Assembly: GCF_019457515.1 (NCBI RefSeq)
Contig: NZ_CP080421.1
Span: forward strand, 1,426,001 to 1,490,000
Reading direction: 5' to 3'
Length of the DNA: 64,000 nt
Source: Shewanella mesophila
GTDB taxonomy: Bacteria; Pseudomonadota; Gammaproteobacteria; Enterobacterales; Shewanellaceae
Below are positions 19,001 to 27,824 of the stretch, piece after piece (the first letter of the stretch is position 1; each line of letters starts with the position of its first letter). The position numbers were made by a program, and so were the translations under genes. The notes below the pieces were generated by a model. The model searched no databases, was not told the origin of the DNA, and saw nothing but the letters and a program-made list of their open reading frames with translations.

Positions 19001-19182
19001 CTGTTTTCAATTAACAGGGTTGCTCGCTTGAGCTCTTTTCCTGGTTCAATCATCAATGTCGCATTGGTGAACGCTGTGATTTTTGGCGTGTTATCAGTTA
19101 GTTGTGAGTTTGCGTCGGCGGTAAAAGTGACGAGTGCCGCCATAGTAATACAAATGGTTGCCGATTTAAAATGAATGCGCAT
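16066..19182 (-). CDS. Large secreted protein with two amidohydrolase domains
   Basis: 1038 residues with a signal peptide. Two amidohydrolase units are in tandem. In the first (about 33-440) the metal motif is changed to D92-x-Y94-x-D96. The second (about 570-1000) keeps D626-x-H628-x-H630 (IIDEHSH), a plausible metal lysine region (SYVQSE/GTFTHILEG), and the conserved aspartate in SINSDDYEM. It therefore looks like one inactive plus one active domain. Such proteins are found in periplasms of Shewanella and related marine bacteria; the substrate is unknown, perhaps a peptide or cyclic amide. It is first in an operon with the 14792 protein. Confidence 0.82.
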   Translation of the reverse strand: MRIHFKSATICITMAALVTFTADANSQLTDNTPKITAFTNATLMIEPGKELKRATLLIENSKIKSIITNEQIPSDAYVIDMTGKVIYPGFIDPYTDYAIDFKYDQQKITPPVYEIKRIGGNAENGAIHAEKEWFNYVYPNEESAKKWLTNGFTSVQTGALDGIFRGRAASVSLAQLKANDIIYRSRSSHLFAFDKGSSIQDYPSSLMGSMALIRQTLADAKWYNANIDKSLDKTSVDNIEFNIALERLGNIKQESTLFETKDLNSLLRAASLLHEHQLSGNLLGNGREYARIDEVKATGFSIILPLNFPAAPNVKDDGEERNIPLAELRHWERAPTNPYALEMAKIPFALTQYGIKADAFWPRLKQAIDAGLSKQTALAALTTEAAEIAGIGDLSGRLKSGYMADLVVADGDLFESGKIESVWLQGKETQLIPRDTHRLTSNYQLTLGELTLDLAVTQGDKLSGMLSSGEQEIRLDALAYANQRLTFTADLGDAGYPGINRFTLWFDDQGVHGRMLDKDNSQHLLAGITIESEQEVEIKPEVPIKPLVSKLTQPNVAYGLITQPETEKIHLRNATIWTSTAEGILENSDLLISRGQIEKIGKNLTTPSGYQIIDATGKHITAGIIDEHSHIALNGGTNEGTDAITSEVRIGDVLNPEDIAIYRALAGGVTSAQLLHGSANPIGGQAQVIKMRWGENAQGIKFEQAPASIKFALGENVKQSNWGDNFTRRFPQSRMGVKSLFEEAFNEAIAYEKALKIYNNLRSSEQRRQLAPKPNYRLQAVSEVLNGKRDIHIHSYVQSEILMFIRLAEAYNFKVGTFTHILEGYKVADEMAKHGAFASTFSDWWAYKFEVYDAIPQNTCLMHDKGVLTSINSDDYEMQRRLNQEAAKSVMYCNMSQMDAWNMVTINPAKQLGIDEYVGSLAPGKQADVVLWDHSPLSVYAKVDSTWIEGRRYFDRVQDKAMQSDVATERAALIQAILTSDKPSVPGETPAVDNDPQWHCDTQYDVWRHHADTQRANTQNANALNSQKRYSHTYGEAL

Positions 19183-19328
19183 AGGTTTATTGATTTTGAG
19201 CTGAACTATTGGGATTGCTAAAGATTATCCTAATTTGTGAACAATTACCAAGTGATGTATTGGTAAAATTCACAAGCGCTTGCTCAACTAATCTAGCAAT
19301 AAACTCGTTGACATAATTTACCAAAAAA

Positions 19329-19350
19329 AAGCCAACTAAAAAGTTGGCTT
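19329..19350 (-). terminator. Terminator of hns
   Basis: AAGCCAACT / AGTTGGCTT stem with a 4-base A loop; the A8 run at 19323-19330 gives the T-tail on the minus strand. Confidence 0.85.
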
Positions 19351-19402
19351 AATATTGGATAGGAAAGCGATTTAGCTCTCCTCCTTTTTCTCGACAGGTA
19401 TT

Positions 19403-19798
19403 CTAGATAAGGAACTCTTCTAGGCTACGTCCTTTGTCCAATTCTTTCTTAAATACAGTTGGAGTGCGACCCTGACCTGTCCAAGTGATGGTTTCGCCAT
19501 CGACTTCAATTTTATATTTAGCTGGGCGTGGTGCGCGCTTTTTCTTTGGTGCTGATTTTGTTGCAACAACACCTAAATCATCAACTGATAAACCAACGGC
19601 TTCCATTTGTTGGCGGATCTCTTCAATTTTTGCGTTACGTTCTGCCATTGCCGCATTTTCTTCTTCGGCTTGCTGAACTTTTTCAGTGATGATTTTTTCA
19701 AGTTTGACGGCTAAGTCTTTTAAGTCATCAACTGATAGCTCTTTAACAGCAGCTTTAAAACGACGACCGTGGGTCAAAATATCTAGAAATTCGCTCAT
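19403..19798 (-). CDS. hns: H-NS family nucleoid-associated protein
   Basis: 131 residues. The N-terminal half is a coiled-coil oligomerisation domain (ELSVDDLKDLAVKLEKIITE onward). A basic linker (APKKKRAPRPAKY) leads to the DNA-binding domain with TWTGQGRTP, the AT-hook-like loop that reads the minor groove. It silences AT-rich, often horizontally acquired DNA. The upstream sequence (19799-19925) is very AT-rich, which fits autoregulation. Monocistronic. Confidence 0.95.
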   Translation of the reverse strand: MSEFLDILTHGRRFKAAVKELSVDDLKDLAVKLEKIITEKVQQAEEENAAMAERNAKIEEIRQQMEAVGLSVDDLGVVATKSAPKKKRAPRPAKYKIEVDGETITWTGQGRTPTVFKKELDKGRSLEEFLI

Positions 19799-20010
19799 TT
19801 TAATAATTTCCTACTGAAAATATATATAGTAAATATGAATACGCGGTTAATAATAGAAACTAATAACTGCTTTATCAAACGAATTAAATAATTATTTCGA
19901 TATATGATGTAATTTTATATTGGTAAATAACAAATACTACTCAAATTGGCCACTAGATAAGCCTAATTTTGTTACTTTTAGATTCTACGATAACTTCCGC
20001 TTACTTCTTG

Positions 20011-20039
20011 TTGACGTTAACGTAAACAGGACGTAAAGT
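20011..20039 (+). promoter_or_regulatory. Putative LiuR-type box and promoter of etfBA
   Basis: TTGACGTTAACGTAAAC (20011-20027) resembles the sequence upstream of liuR (47974-47992). TTGACG could be the -35 element and TAAAGT (20034-20039) the -10, 17 bases apart. Assignment to LiuR rests on similarity between the two sites and on the known coupling of ETF to isovaleryl-CoA dehydrogenase. Confidence 0.55.
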
Positions 20040-20109
20040 GGCACTAGTTTGTGATAGTTTTGCTATGCACTATTTTTTATCCAGAATAAAGACGTAAGAA
20101 GGAAGCCTT

Positions 20110-20859
20110 ATGAAAGTATTGGTGCCAGTTAAACGCGTCGTCGATGCCAATGTGAAGGTCAGAGTGAATGCTGACAATACGAGTGTCGATACCGCAAATC
20201 TTAAAATGGCGATTAATCCATTTTGTGAGATTGCTGTAGAAGAAGCGGTTCGTTTAAAAGAAGCGGGTATTGTTACTGAGATAGTAGTGGCAACCATTGG
20301 ACCTAAAGCGGCTCAAGAGCAATTGCGTACAGCAATGGCATTAGGTGCCGATCGTGGTATTCATGTGGAAACCGATGAAGAACTCGCACCTCTGTCAATC
20401 GCAAAGCTCCTTAATGCTATTCAGGGCCAAGAGCAGGCGCAGATTATTCTGCTCGGTAAGCAATCTATCGATGGCGATAACAATCAGACGGGTCAGATGC
20501 TGGCAGCGCTTGCAGGTATGCCTCAAGCCACCTTTGCGTCTGAAGTGAAGGTCGAAGGCGATACCGTATTAGTGACTCGTGAAATTGATGGCGGTTTGCA
20601 AACCTTAAAGATGCCACTACCTGCGATTATTACTACCGATCTGCGTTTGAACGAACCTAGATATGCAAAACTACCTAACATCATGAAAGCGAAGCGTAAG
20701 CCACTTGATACGGTAACTGTTGATAGCCTAGGCGTGACACTTAAGCAACATCAAAATGTGCTTAAAGTTACTCCGCCTGCTCAGCGTGAGGCTGGCGTGA
20801 TGGTGGCTTCTGTTGAGGAGCTGGTTGAAAAGCTAAAAAATGAAGCGAAGGTGATCTAA
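20110..20859 (+). CDS. etfB: Electron transfer flavoprotein subunit beta
   Basis: 249 residues. [17 protein letters not shown] at the start, [13 protein letters not shown] and the [16 protein letters not shown] stretch that contacts AMP are typical of EtfB. With EtfA it accepts electrons from acyl-CoA dehydrogenases, such as the isovaleryl-CoA dehydrogenase at 46246, and passes them to ETF-quinone oxidoreductase, which is not in this window. Strong ribosome-binding site AAGGAAG. Its stop overlaps the etfA start. Confidence 0.97.
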   Translation: MKVLVPVKRVVDANVKVRVNADNTSVDTANLKMAINPFCEIAVEEAVRLKEAGIVTEIVVATIGPKAAQEQLRTAMALGADRGIHVETDEELAPLSIAKLLNAIQGQEQAQIILLGKQSIDGDNNQTGQMLAALAGMPQATFASEVKVEGDTVLVTREIDGGLQTLKMPLPAIITTDLRLNEPRYAKLPNIMKAKRKPLDTVTVDSLGVTLKQHQNVLKVTPPAQREAGVMVASVEELVEKLKNEAKVI

Positions 20860-21782
20860 TGGCTATTCTAGTAATTGCAGAACATGATAATGCGAGTCTA
20901 AAGCTAGATACCGCAAAAGTGGTTGCTTGTGGTCAAGCGATTGGTGGTGATGTTGATCTGTTAGTTGCCGGTGAAAACTGCGCGGCGGCAGTCGAAGCGG
21001 CTAAACAACTCAGTGGTGTACGAACTGTATTGGTTGCCGATAATGCCGCTTATGCTAATGGTATTGCGGAAAATCTGGGTGCCTTAGTGGTGTCTATGGC
21101 GAGTGATTATCAACATATCTTGGCATCGGCTTCTAGCTTAGGTAAAGATGTTATGCCTCGCGTTGCAGCGCTGCTTGATGTGGCTCAGTTGTCAGAAGTC
21201 GTTGAAGTGGTTAGTGATGATACCTTCGTGCGTCCAATATACGCTGGTAGCGCTATGGCAACCGTACAGAGCTTAGATGCGATAAAAGTGATGACTGTTC
21301 GTTGCAGTGCGTTTGACTCTGTGGCTAATGATGGCGGTGCAGCGGTACAAAACATCGATGGCGTGTTTAGTAGCAATGTTGAGTTTGTATCGCAAACCTT
21401 GACTGAATCTGAGCGCCCAGACTTAGGTGCCGCTTCTGTTGTTGTTTCTGGTGGTCGTGCGTTAGGCAGTGCAGAGAACTTCGCTATCCTTGAGCAGCTA
21501 GCCGACAAATTGGGCGGCGCTTTGGGTGCATCTCGCGCGGCCGTTGACGCGGGCTACGTGCCAAATGATCTACAGGTGGGTCAAACTGGTAAGATTGTTG
21601 CCCCAGATCTGTATATTGCTGTCGGTATTTCTGGTGCCATTCAACACCTGGCGGGTATGAAAGACTCTAAAGTTATTGTGGCAATTAACAAAGATCCAGA
21701 AGCTCCGATCTTCCAAGTCGCTGATTACGGTCTAGAGGCTGATCTGTTTGAAGCCGTGCCTAAGTTACTTGAGCTTCTTTAG
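20859..21782 (+). CDS. etfA: Electron transfer flavoprotein subunit alpha
   Basis: 307 residues. The N-terminal domain is followed by the FAD-binding C-terminal domain with VVSGGRALGS, LGASRAAVDAGYVPNDLQVG and the QTGKIVAPDLYIAVGISGAI stretch, all standard EtfA features. The ATG shares one base with the etfB stop (TAATG), so translation is coupled. A clear terminator follows, preceded by a CRP-like site. Confidence 0.97.
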   Translation: MAILVIAEHDNASLKLDTAKVVACGQAIGGDVDLLVAGENCAAAVEAAKQLSGVRTVLVADNAAYANGIAENLGALVVSMASDYQHILASASSLGKDVMPRVAALLDVAQLSEVVEVVSDDTFVRPIYAGSAMATVQSLDAIKVMTVRCSAFDSVANDGGAAVQNIDGVFSSNVEFVSQTLTESERPDLGAASVVVSGGRALGSAENFAILEQLADKLGGALGASRAAVDAGYVPNDLQVGQTGKIVAPDLYIAVGISGAIQHLAGMKDSKVIVAINKDPEAPIFQVADYGLEADLFEAVPKLLELL

Positions 21783-21830
21783 TAAAATGTAAACAGTTGG
21801 TGAACGCTTTGGTGTTCATTTAAAACTTAA

Positions 21831-21846
21831 TGTGATATAGATCACG
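21831..21846. promoter_or_regulatory. CRP-like site in the etfA-lysW spacer
   Basis: TGTGATATAGATCACG fits the TGTGA-N6-TCACA consensus in 9 of 10 positions. It lies between the etfA stop and its terminator hairpin, so it could act on a promoter of the downstream riboswitch transcript; no promoter was pinned down. Confidence 0.45.
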
Positions 21847-21848
21847 CC

Positions 21849-21890
21849 AAGCGGCTTTGAGGTAGCATCCTTTAAGCCGCTTGTGTTTTT
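21849..21890 (+). terminator. Terminator of etfBA
   Basis: AAGCGGCTT (21849-21857) pairs with AAGCCGCTT (21874-21882), the stem extending inward with two mismatches, followed by a T-rich tail. Confidence 0.85.
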
Positions 21891-21928
21891 ATGTGCGTCA
21901 CGTCGACCGATAGTGAAATTGGTTGGCG

Positions 21929-22147
21929 TCCTGAGACGTAGAGGTGCATTAAATATAACTAGTGTTCATTAGGGTGATGCCGATGAGTGAACATGAAAGG
22001 ATTTGATGCCGAAGTGGTAAAGTTCATCAAGGCTTGCTGCTGGGGCTGTCATCGAATAGAGACAGCACTGCCATAGTGCTTTTTATCTGGAAGATAAAAA
22101 GAAGGTATACCGACGCATGGTATCACTATGGAGCGCTACTGATAGGA
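21929..22147 (+). ncRNA. Lysine riboswitch (L box)
   Basis: The core elements of lysine riboswitches are present in order: AGAGGTGC (21940-21947), GATGCCGAAG (22005-22014), a GGCTGTC/GACAGC hairpin followed by ACTGCCATAG, and GGAGCGCTAC near the 3' end. The closing helix can form from TCCT (21929-21932) with AGGA (22144-22147) and GTAG (21938-21941) with CTAC (22136-22139). It lies 78 bases upstream of an NhaC-family transporter gene. No strong terminator lies between it and the gene, so control may be on translation; the expression platform is unresolved. Confidence 0.93.
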
Positions 22148-22224
22148 CAGGTGTAATATCTATGACTATATCCCACCAGTTCAGTTGCCCTCCATTCGTA
22201 TTTTAACGAAGACGACATAAAATA

Positions 22225-23793
22225 ATGACAACTTTGAGTTACGCCGATTCGGCACTTTCTTTGCTACCTCCTGTGGTGGCAATTCTGCTGGCGATTTTTA
22301 CTCGCCGCGTATTACTCTCCTTAGGACTAGGGATCCTATTAGGCGCAATCTTTATTACCGATTATTCAATCACGGGAACTGGCCAGTATCTGGGTCAGAA
22401 GGTGGTTGGACTGTTCTGGGATGATGGCACTTTAAATAGTTGGAATGTCTATCTGCTAGGCTTCCTTATTTTACTTGGGATGATCACTGCGCTTATTACC
22501 GTTAGCGGTGCAGCCAAAGCTTTTGCTGATTGGGCGCGTCAGCATATTCGCAATAAGCGAGATGCAAAGCTGCTGACAATGTTCTTAGGCTGCGTGGTTT
22601 TTATCGATGACTATTTTAACAGCCTAGTGGTGGGGAGCGTCGCGCGTCCTCTGACCGATAGGTATTATATCTCTCGCAGTAAGTTAGCTTATTTACTGGA
22701 TTCTACCGCCGCGCCTATCTGTGTTATCTCACCTGTTTCGAGTTGGGGCGCGTATATTATTGCTCTGATTGGCGGTATCTTAACGACTCATGGTTTTACC
22801 GATACGGGTCATTTGAGTGTGTTTATTCAGATGATCCCCATGAATTTCTACGCCATTTTTGCCTTGTTACTGTTGCTTTGCGTTGCGTTTATGGGACTCG
22901 ATGTTGGTCCTATGCGCCAACATGAGCTGAATGCACAAAAAGGTAATCTGTATGATGAGGCTAAAGGCTTACCTCCTGGGGCGAATAGTGATCTGCCTGA
23001 AGCCGATTCGGGGAAAATATTAGGCCTATTTCTCCCTATTACCGTATTAGTGTTTGCCACTATCTATTTTATGATCAGCAGTGGTGCCGATGCGCTAGCG
23101 GCCGAAAGTCTGCCATTTAGTGTGATTGGTGCATTTGAGAAAACCGATGTCGCGTCGTCTCTTTTCTTTGGTGCCGTTATCGGCCTAGCATCGACGTTAG
23201 TTTTGGTGATAAGCCAAGGTTTAGATAAAGCACTTGTCTTAAAAGGTGTGGTTGCGGGTGCGCGTTCAATGCTACCTGCTATTTATATTTTATTGTTTGC
23301 ATGGACAATCGCCGGTGTTATCGGTCAGATGGAAACGGGTAAATATATGGCGAGCCTAGCTACTGGTAATATTCCATTTGCACTATTACCAGCAGTGTTA
23401 TTCGTGTTGGCTGGATTGACGGCGTTTTCCACAGGCACCAGCTGGGGAACATTTGGTATTATGCTGCCGATTGCCGCCGATATGGCGATGGGAACGCATA
23501 CCAACATGATGTTACCCATGCTCGCGGCTGTATTAGCCGGTGCGGTATTTGGTGACCACTGCTCACCCATATCTGATACGACCATTTTGTCGTCGACCGG
23601 GGCCAACTGTCACCATATTGACCATGTATTGACTCAGTTACCTTATGCGTTAATTGTTGCTGGGATCAGCTTAGGTGGTTATACCGTGCTTGGTTTTACC
23701 GAATCACTGGCAGCAGGCCTTGCCGCGTGTAGCGTCTTGTTTGTTATCAGCATATTGGTTCTGCGCCACAAGGCTATTCAACCAGTAAGTTAA
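22225..23793 (+). CDS. lysW: NhaC-family transporter under lysine riboswitch control (predicted lysine transporter LysW)
   Basis: 522-residue polytopic membrane protein with about 11-12 hydrophobic segments. The family motif region LGCVVFIDDYFNSLVVGSVA and AFSTGTSWGTFGIMLP, GDHCSPISDTTILSS are typical of the NhaC Na+/H+ antiporter superfamily. By sequence alone it would be called an antiporter, but the lysine riboswitch upstream marks it as the lysine transporter predicted by comparative genomics and named LysW (not the amino-group carrier of the same name). Probably sodium-coupled lysine uptake, shut off by lysine. A terminator follows. Confidence 0.85.
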   Translation: MTTLSYADSALSLLPPVVAILLAIFTRRVLLSLGLGILLGAIFITDYSITGTGQYLGQKVVGLFWDDGTLNSWNVYLLGFLILLGMITALITVSGAAKAFADWARQHIRNKRDAKLLTMFLGCVVFIDDYFNSLVVGSVARPLTDRYYISRSKLAYLLDSTAAPICVISPVSSWGAYIIALIGGILTTHGFTDTGHLSVFIQMIPMNFYAIFALLLLLCVAFMGLDVGPMRQHELNAQKGNLYDEAKGLPPGANSDLPEADSGKILGLFLPITVLVFATIYFMISSGADALAAESLPFSVIGAFEKTDVASSLFFGAVIGLASTLVLVISQGLDKALVLKGVVAGARSMLPAIYILLFAWTIAGVIGQMETGKYMASLATGNIPFALLPAVLFVLAGLTAFSTGTSWGTFGIMLPIAADMAMGTHTNMMLPMLAAVLAGAVFGDHCSPISDTTILSSTGANCHHIDHVLTQLPYALIVAGISLGGYTVLGFTESLAAGLAACSVLFVISILVLRHKAIQPVS

Positions 23794-23808
23794 CGGGTAA
23801 GTGTATAA

Positions 23809-23837
23809 AAAAATGCCGCTAATTTAGCGGCATTTTT
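23809..23837. terminator. Bidirectional terminator between lysW and the M3 peptidase gene
   Basis: AAAAATGCCGCT / AGCGGCATTTTT, perfect 12-bp stem with a 5-base loop, T-runs on both strands. Confidence 0.9.
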
Positions 23838-23872
23838 ATTGGGTTAAAGTAAGTTAGGCTTACGGCTTAGTA

Positions 23873-26029
23873 TTAGTTTAATCCGCGACGTTTAAGCAGC
23901 GCATCTGTGGTAGGTTCTTGGCCACGAAATGCTTTGTACGCTTCCATTGGTGGCACGCTATTACCTACTTCACGAATAGTCTTACGGTACTTCATACCGA
24001 TTTCACGGTTTAAGCCACCTTGGGTTTGCACGTAGGCGAATGCATCGGCCGCCAAGATCTCACTCCACATGTAGGCATAATAGCTAGCGGAATAGCCACC
24101 GGGGAAGGCGTGAGCAAAATAGGTCGACTTATAACGTGGCGGCACAGCAGGGATATTGATGCCGTGCTTCTTCAGCGCGTTTGCTTCGAAACTTACGACA
24201 TCTTGCAGTGGTGCGTCAGCTGGTAGTGAGTGCCACTCAAGGTCTACTAATGCCGCTGCCATATACTCAAGCGTATCGAAACCTTGGTTAAAACTACGGG
24301 ACTTAAGTAACTTTTGTAGCAATTCCTCTGGGATCACTTCGCCAGTTTGGTAGTGCTTGGCATAGTTGGCGAGTACCTCTGGATGCGAAGCCCAATCCTC
24401 TTCAAAAGTCGATGGAAACTCAACGAAGTCACGAGATACCGCTGTACCCGATAGGCTAGGGTAGGTCACTTTAGAGAACATGCCGTGGGTGCCGTGGCCC
24501 ATCTCATGGAACATGGTTGTCACTTCATCGTAGCTGACAAAAGTAGGCTCACCCTCTGGCGCCTTCTTAATATTCATTACGTTAACCACAACCGGTTTGC
24601 TGTTTAGCAATGTCGATTGCGATACAAATGAACTCATCCATGCGCCGCCGCGTTTACCTTCACGAGCAAAATAGTCGGCGTAGAAGATAGCCATTGAGGT
24701 GCCGTCGGTATCAAACATCTCATAGGCTTTGACATCTTCATGATAGACAGGCAGATCTGGGCGTGGCTTCAAGGTGACTCCGTACAGCTTTTCTAGAGTG
24801 AAGAACACCCCATCTTTCAGTACACGGTCAAACTCAAAGTAAGGTTTGATCGATGACTCATCGAGATCAAATTTTTCTTGGCGAACTTTTTCAGCGTAGA
24901 AAGCCCAATCCCAGGGGGCTAAGGTAAAGTTGCCTCCCGTTTTGTCTATCATCGCTTGAATATCAGCGGCTTCTTTTTCGGTATTAGCGACAACGGCTGG
25001 CACCATAGAGCCAAACATGTCATAAACGGCTTCGGGTGTCTTAGCCATCTGCGGGGTTAAACGATAATCGGCCCAACTTTTATAGCCCAGCAGTGCGGCA
25101 CGCTCGGCGCGAAGTTGTGCAAGGCGTGATACCAATGACGCAGTCTCATTGTCACCACTCATGCCGCGTGTGGATGATGCTTGCCAAATGCGTTGACGGA
25201 GCTCGCGATTCTCAAGTTTGGCTAGTACAGGTTGGCGAGTGGTATTGGTAATGCTAAGCAGGTACTGACCTTCATGGCCTTGCGCCTTAGCATCGGCTTT
25301 AGCGGCGCGAATGTCGCTGTCTGACAAGCCAGCTAATTGATTAACATCATCTACTACAATCGCAATTTCTTTAGTCAGGCGCATCAGGCGCTGGCTAAAC
25401 TCATTGGTTAGGGTCGATTGCTCTTCATTCAACACGCGAATTTGCGCTTTTTGCTCATCAGTTAATTTAGCGCCTGCCATAACAAAACGCTGGTGATAAA
25501 TTTCGATAAGGCGCACCTCTTCAGCGGTTAATCCCAGTTGCTGACGCTGTTGATATAAGCTATCGATGCGAGAAAACAGGGCGCTATTTAGATGAATATT
25601 GTCCGAATGGGCTGCTATTTTTGGTGCCATTTCACCCTGGATTTTACGTAAGGTTGGATTGCTGTTTGAGCCCGTTAGATTATAAAACACTTTAGATGCA
25701 CGGTTAAGCAATTCACCACTGATTTCTAGCGCCACTATGGTGTTTGCAAATGTTGGGCTGTTACTATTATTGGCGATAGTGAGGACTTGCTGATAGTGCT
25801 CTTTAATCCCTTGCTCTAATGCGGGCTGAAAATGTTTATCTTTGATGATGTTAAAATTAGGCGCTTGATATTGCAGTGAGCTTGCGATAAAGAGTGGATT
25901 TGCAGCAATAGGATCCACTAACAGCTGTTGTGTGTTTTCGCCTTCAGGCGTCGTCGATTGGCACCCTGTTAATAATAGGGTTGTAGATAGAGTACCAGCA
26001 ATGGCCAGTGCGATAAGATTTAATTTCAT
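23873..26029 (-). CDS. dcp: M3 family peptidyl-dipeptidase (Dcp-like), lipoprotein
   Basis: 718 residues. A lipoprotein signal ends in LLTGC, so the enzyme is membrane-anchored facing the periplasm, unlike cytoplasmic E. coli Dcp. The zinc motif HEMGHGTHG lies in the C-terminal third, with the usual downstream Glu (SRDFVEFPST) and the YFAHAFPGGYSASYYAYMWS region of M3 peptidases. It should release dipeptides from C-termini of short peptides. Own transcription unit; the terminator is shared with lysW. Confidence 0.9.
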   Translation of the reverse strand: MKLNLIALAIAGTLSTTLLLTGCQSTTPEGENTQQLLVDPIAANPLFIASSLQYQAPNFNIIKDKHFQPALEQGIKEHYQQVLTIANNSNSPTFANTIVALEISGELLNRASKVFYNLTGSNSNPTLRKIQGEMAPKIAAHSDNIHLNSALFSRIDSLYQQRQQLGLTAEEVRLIEIYHQRFVMAGAKLTDEQKAQIRVLNEEQSTLTNEFSQRLMRLTKEIAIVVDDVNQLAGLSDSDIRAAKADAKAQGHEGQYLLSITNTTRQPVLAKLENRELRQRIWQASSTRGMSGDNETASLVSRLAQLRAERAALLGYKSWADYRLTPQMAKTPEAVYDMFGSMVPAVVANTEKEAADIQAMIDKTGGNFTLAPWDWAFYAEKVRQEKFDLDESSIKPYFEFDRVLKDGVFFTLEKLYGVTLKPRPDLPVYHEDVKAYEMFDTDGTSMAIFYADYFAREGKRGGAWMSSFVSQSTLLNSKPVVVNVMNIKKAPEGEPTFVSYDEVTTMFHEMGHGTHGMFSKVTYPSLSGTAVSRDFVEFPSTFEEDWASHPEVLANYAKHYQTGEVIPEELLQKLLKSRSFNQGFDTLEYMAAALVDLEWHSLPADAPLQDVVSFEANALKKHGINIPAVPPRYKSTYFAHAFPGGYSASYYAYMWSEILAADAFAYVQTQGGLNREIGMKYRKTIREVGNSVPPMEAYKAFRGQEPTTDALLKRRGLN

Positions 26030-26307
26030 GTTACAACGACTTCCTTCTTTTGATGTTTGTTATTTTTTATCGTAAACAAGTTAGCAGACACGTTAGACGT
26101 TACTTTATCTTTTGTGACTTAAATCAGGCTGAAATTAGTTAATATTTTGAGGAAAGAACAGCTGTATTCTAATTTTTGAGGGAGGTTGTTTTTTATCGAT
26201 TTTATTAGCTATTTTGATGGTAAGTTAAGCTTGAAAGTAAAATGCTAAGTAGGTTAAACACTACCTAGCATTTTATTTATCGATATCTGTTGCCTTCGTC
26301 AGTAGGC

Positions 26308-27477
26308 TTAATGTTGTGACAACATGGTTAACTTAGCTTGGTAGAGTCTTTCAAGTTCAGGTTGATGTACCTTTTCCAATGCTAGCGTAAGGGCTTCTTT
26401 AGCTTGATGTTGGTCACCGAGTAGATAGAGTGTTTTTGCTTTACCGGCATAGCCTTGAGGTATGTATGGGGCAAGCTCGATCGCTTTACTGTAGTATTTT
26501 AAGGCTCGGCGATAATCTTTGTTTTTGTAATGCTCATTTCCCAATGTGACCCAGCGAAATGGACTAGGATCTTTCGCATTATCTATGCGGTTTTGCAGCC
26601 GCTGCGCTTCTATATATCTGGCATTTCTAGTCAATAACACCTGGTAGTTGAATAATAGGTTTAGATCATTCGGTTTTAACGACAGGCCATAAAGATAGAT
26701 TGATTCTGCTTGAGCGTCTTGCTCTAAATGCCTAAAGATAACGGCCAACAAGTTAATGATTTCAATTCGTCTAGGCGCTAGTTTGAGTCCTTCAATTGCC
26801 AGCCATGCGGAATTGTTGAATTCCTTATTCTGTAGAGCGTCGGCTGCAAGGTTTTGATAATACATCGCCATAAATTGTTTATCATTTATATTGCCTTTCG
26901 ATATGGAGTTACGGCTGGGGAAGTAGTCAATGATCACGCCTGGCTCGAAGAAGTAGAGAACATCATCTTTCTTTTCAAAACTAGGATCGACTAATTTGGT
27001 TTTTACATGATTTGAAATAAGTTCAAGATTCGCGCTTTGAAAGAAAACGGGTGAGGAGGTTTCTTCGATGTACTGGGTTTCAATTCCGACCAGATTAGCG
27101 TAAGCCGTGGTTAATACCGCTAGAGACATACAGTTTCCAGAGTTGTGCTCTAGGGTTTCATTGGCACTGTAGGTTTTGCCGTAATAGCTAAAAGTGCCGA
27201 GTCTCTCTTCTAAATAATCATAAATTCGATGATGTCCACGGATATCGGTATTGGATTGATAATATTCTAAAAACCTTGCTTTTTCTTCGCTGTCAACAAG
27301 CAGCACTTTGTCTATAGCGTCTATCTTGGGCTTTTGACCGAGCACGGTGAGATCAAGTATTTCAAAAATATCCTTGGTTTGATCTTCAGATTTAATATCA
27401 GAGCGAGATGCACAGGAGATAAGTGCTGATGATATCAGCAGCAGTAATAATGAATTAAAAAAACGATATAAATACAT
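26308..27477 (-). CDS. Lipoprotein with transglutaminase-like and TPR domains
   Basis: 389 residues from 27477, where AAGGAAGG precedes the start and a lipobox LISC follows a long hydrophobic signal; the frame is open to 27612 but the extra part is implausible. Residues about 90-190 look like a transglutaminase-type cysteine-protease fold: NSGNCMSLAV (Cys), SNHVKTKLVD (His and Asp). The C-terminal half has TPR repeats, for example PFRWVTLGNEHYKNKDYRRA and LKYYSKAIELAP. Function unknown; no operon partner. Confidence 0.75.
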   Translation of the reverse strand: MYLYRFFNSLLLLLISSALISCASRSDIKSEDQTKDIFEILDLTVLGQKPKIDAIDKVLLVDSEEKARFLEYYQSNTDIRGHHRIYDYLEERLGTFSYYGKTYSANETLEHNSGNCMSLAVLTTAYANLVGIETQYIEETSSPVFFQSANLELISNHVKTKLVDPSFEKKDDVLYFFEPGVIIDYFPSRNSISKGNINDKQFMAMYYQNLAADALQNKEFNNSAWLAIEGLKLAPRRIEIINLLAVIFRHLEQDAQAESIYLYGLSLKPNDLNLLFNYQVLLTRNARYIEAQRLQNRIDNAKDPSPFRWVTLGNEHYKNKDYRRALKYYSKAIELAPYIPQGYAGKAKTLYLLGDQHQAKEALTLALEKVHQPELERLYQAKLTMLSQH

Positions 27478-27824
27478 AACCTTCCTTGTTACATGTCGTA
27501 ATTTAAATGATATCAACATCGGTAAAAACAGTGTTAACAGCCAATATAGTAAAACAGATGTAACGTGTCTATAACATTGCCTCTGGTAATCTATTTTAGA
27601 GTGGTATCGCAATAGTTTGGTGTTTTATTGTATTGCTATTAATCGAGATAGATATAACGAGTGTTTAGGTCGCCCTAAATTCAAATTTGATTCAGCTTTT
27701 TGATCGGCTACTCAAAATCGACTAAATTCGGTCTTACTAAGAATTCATGGCATTTTTGACGCTGCTAAATGTACAAAGATAGTGTTAGAATTTACCGAGA
27801 AAAATAATCACAGGAATATTTACC

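Noticed and set aside
19245..19266. TTACCAA/TTGGTAA palindrome as an operator of the amidohydrolase operon
   Set aside because: Only 7-bp arms, single occurrence noticed, no regulator nearby; too weak to list.
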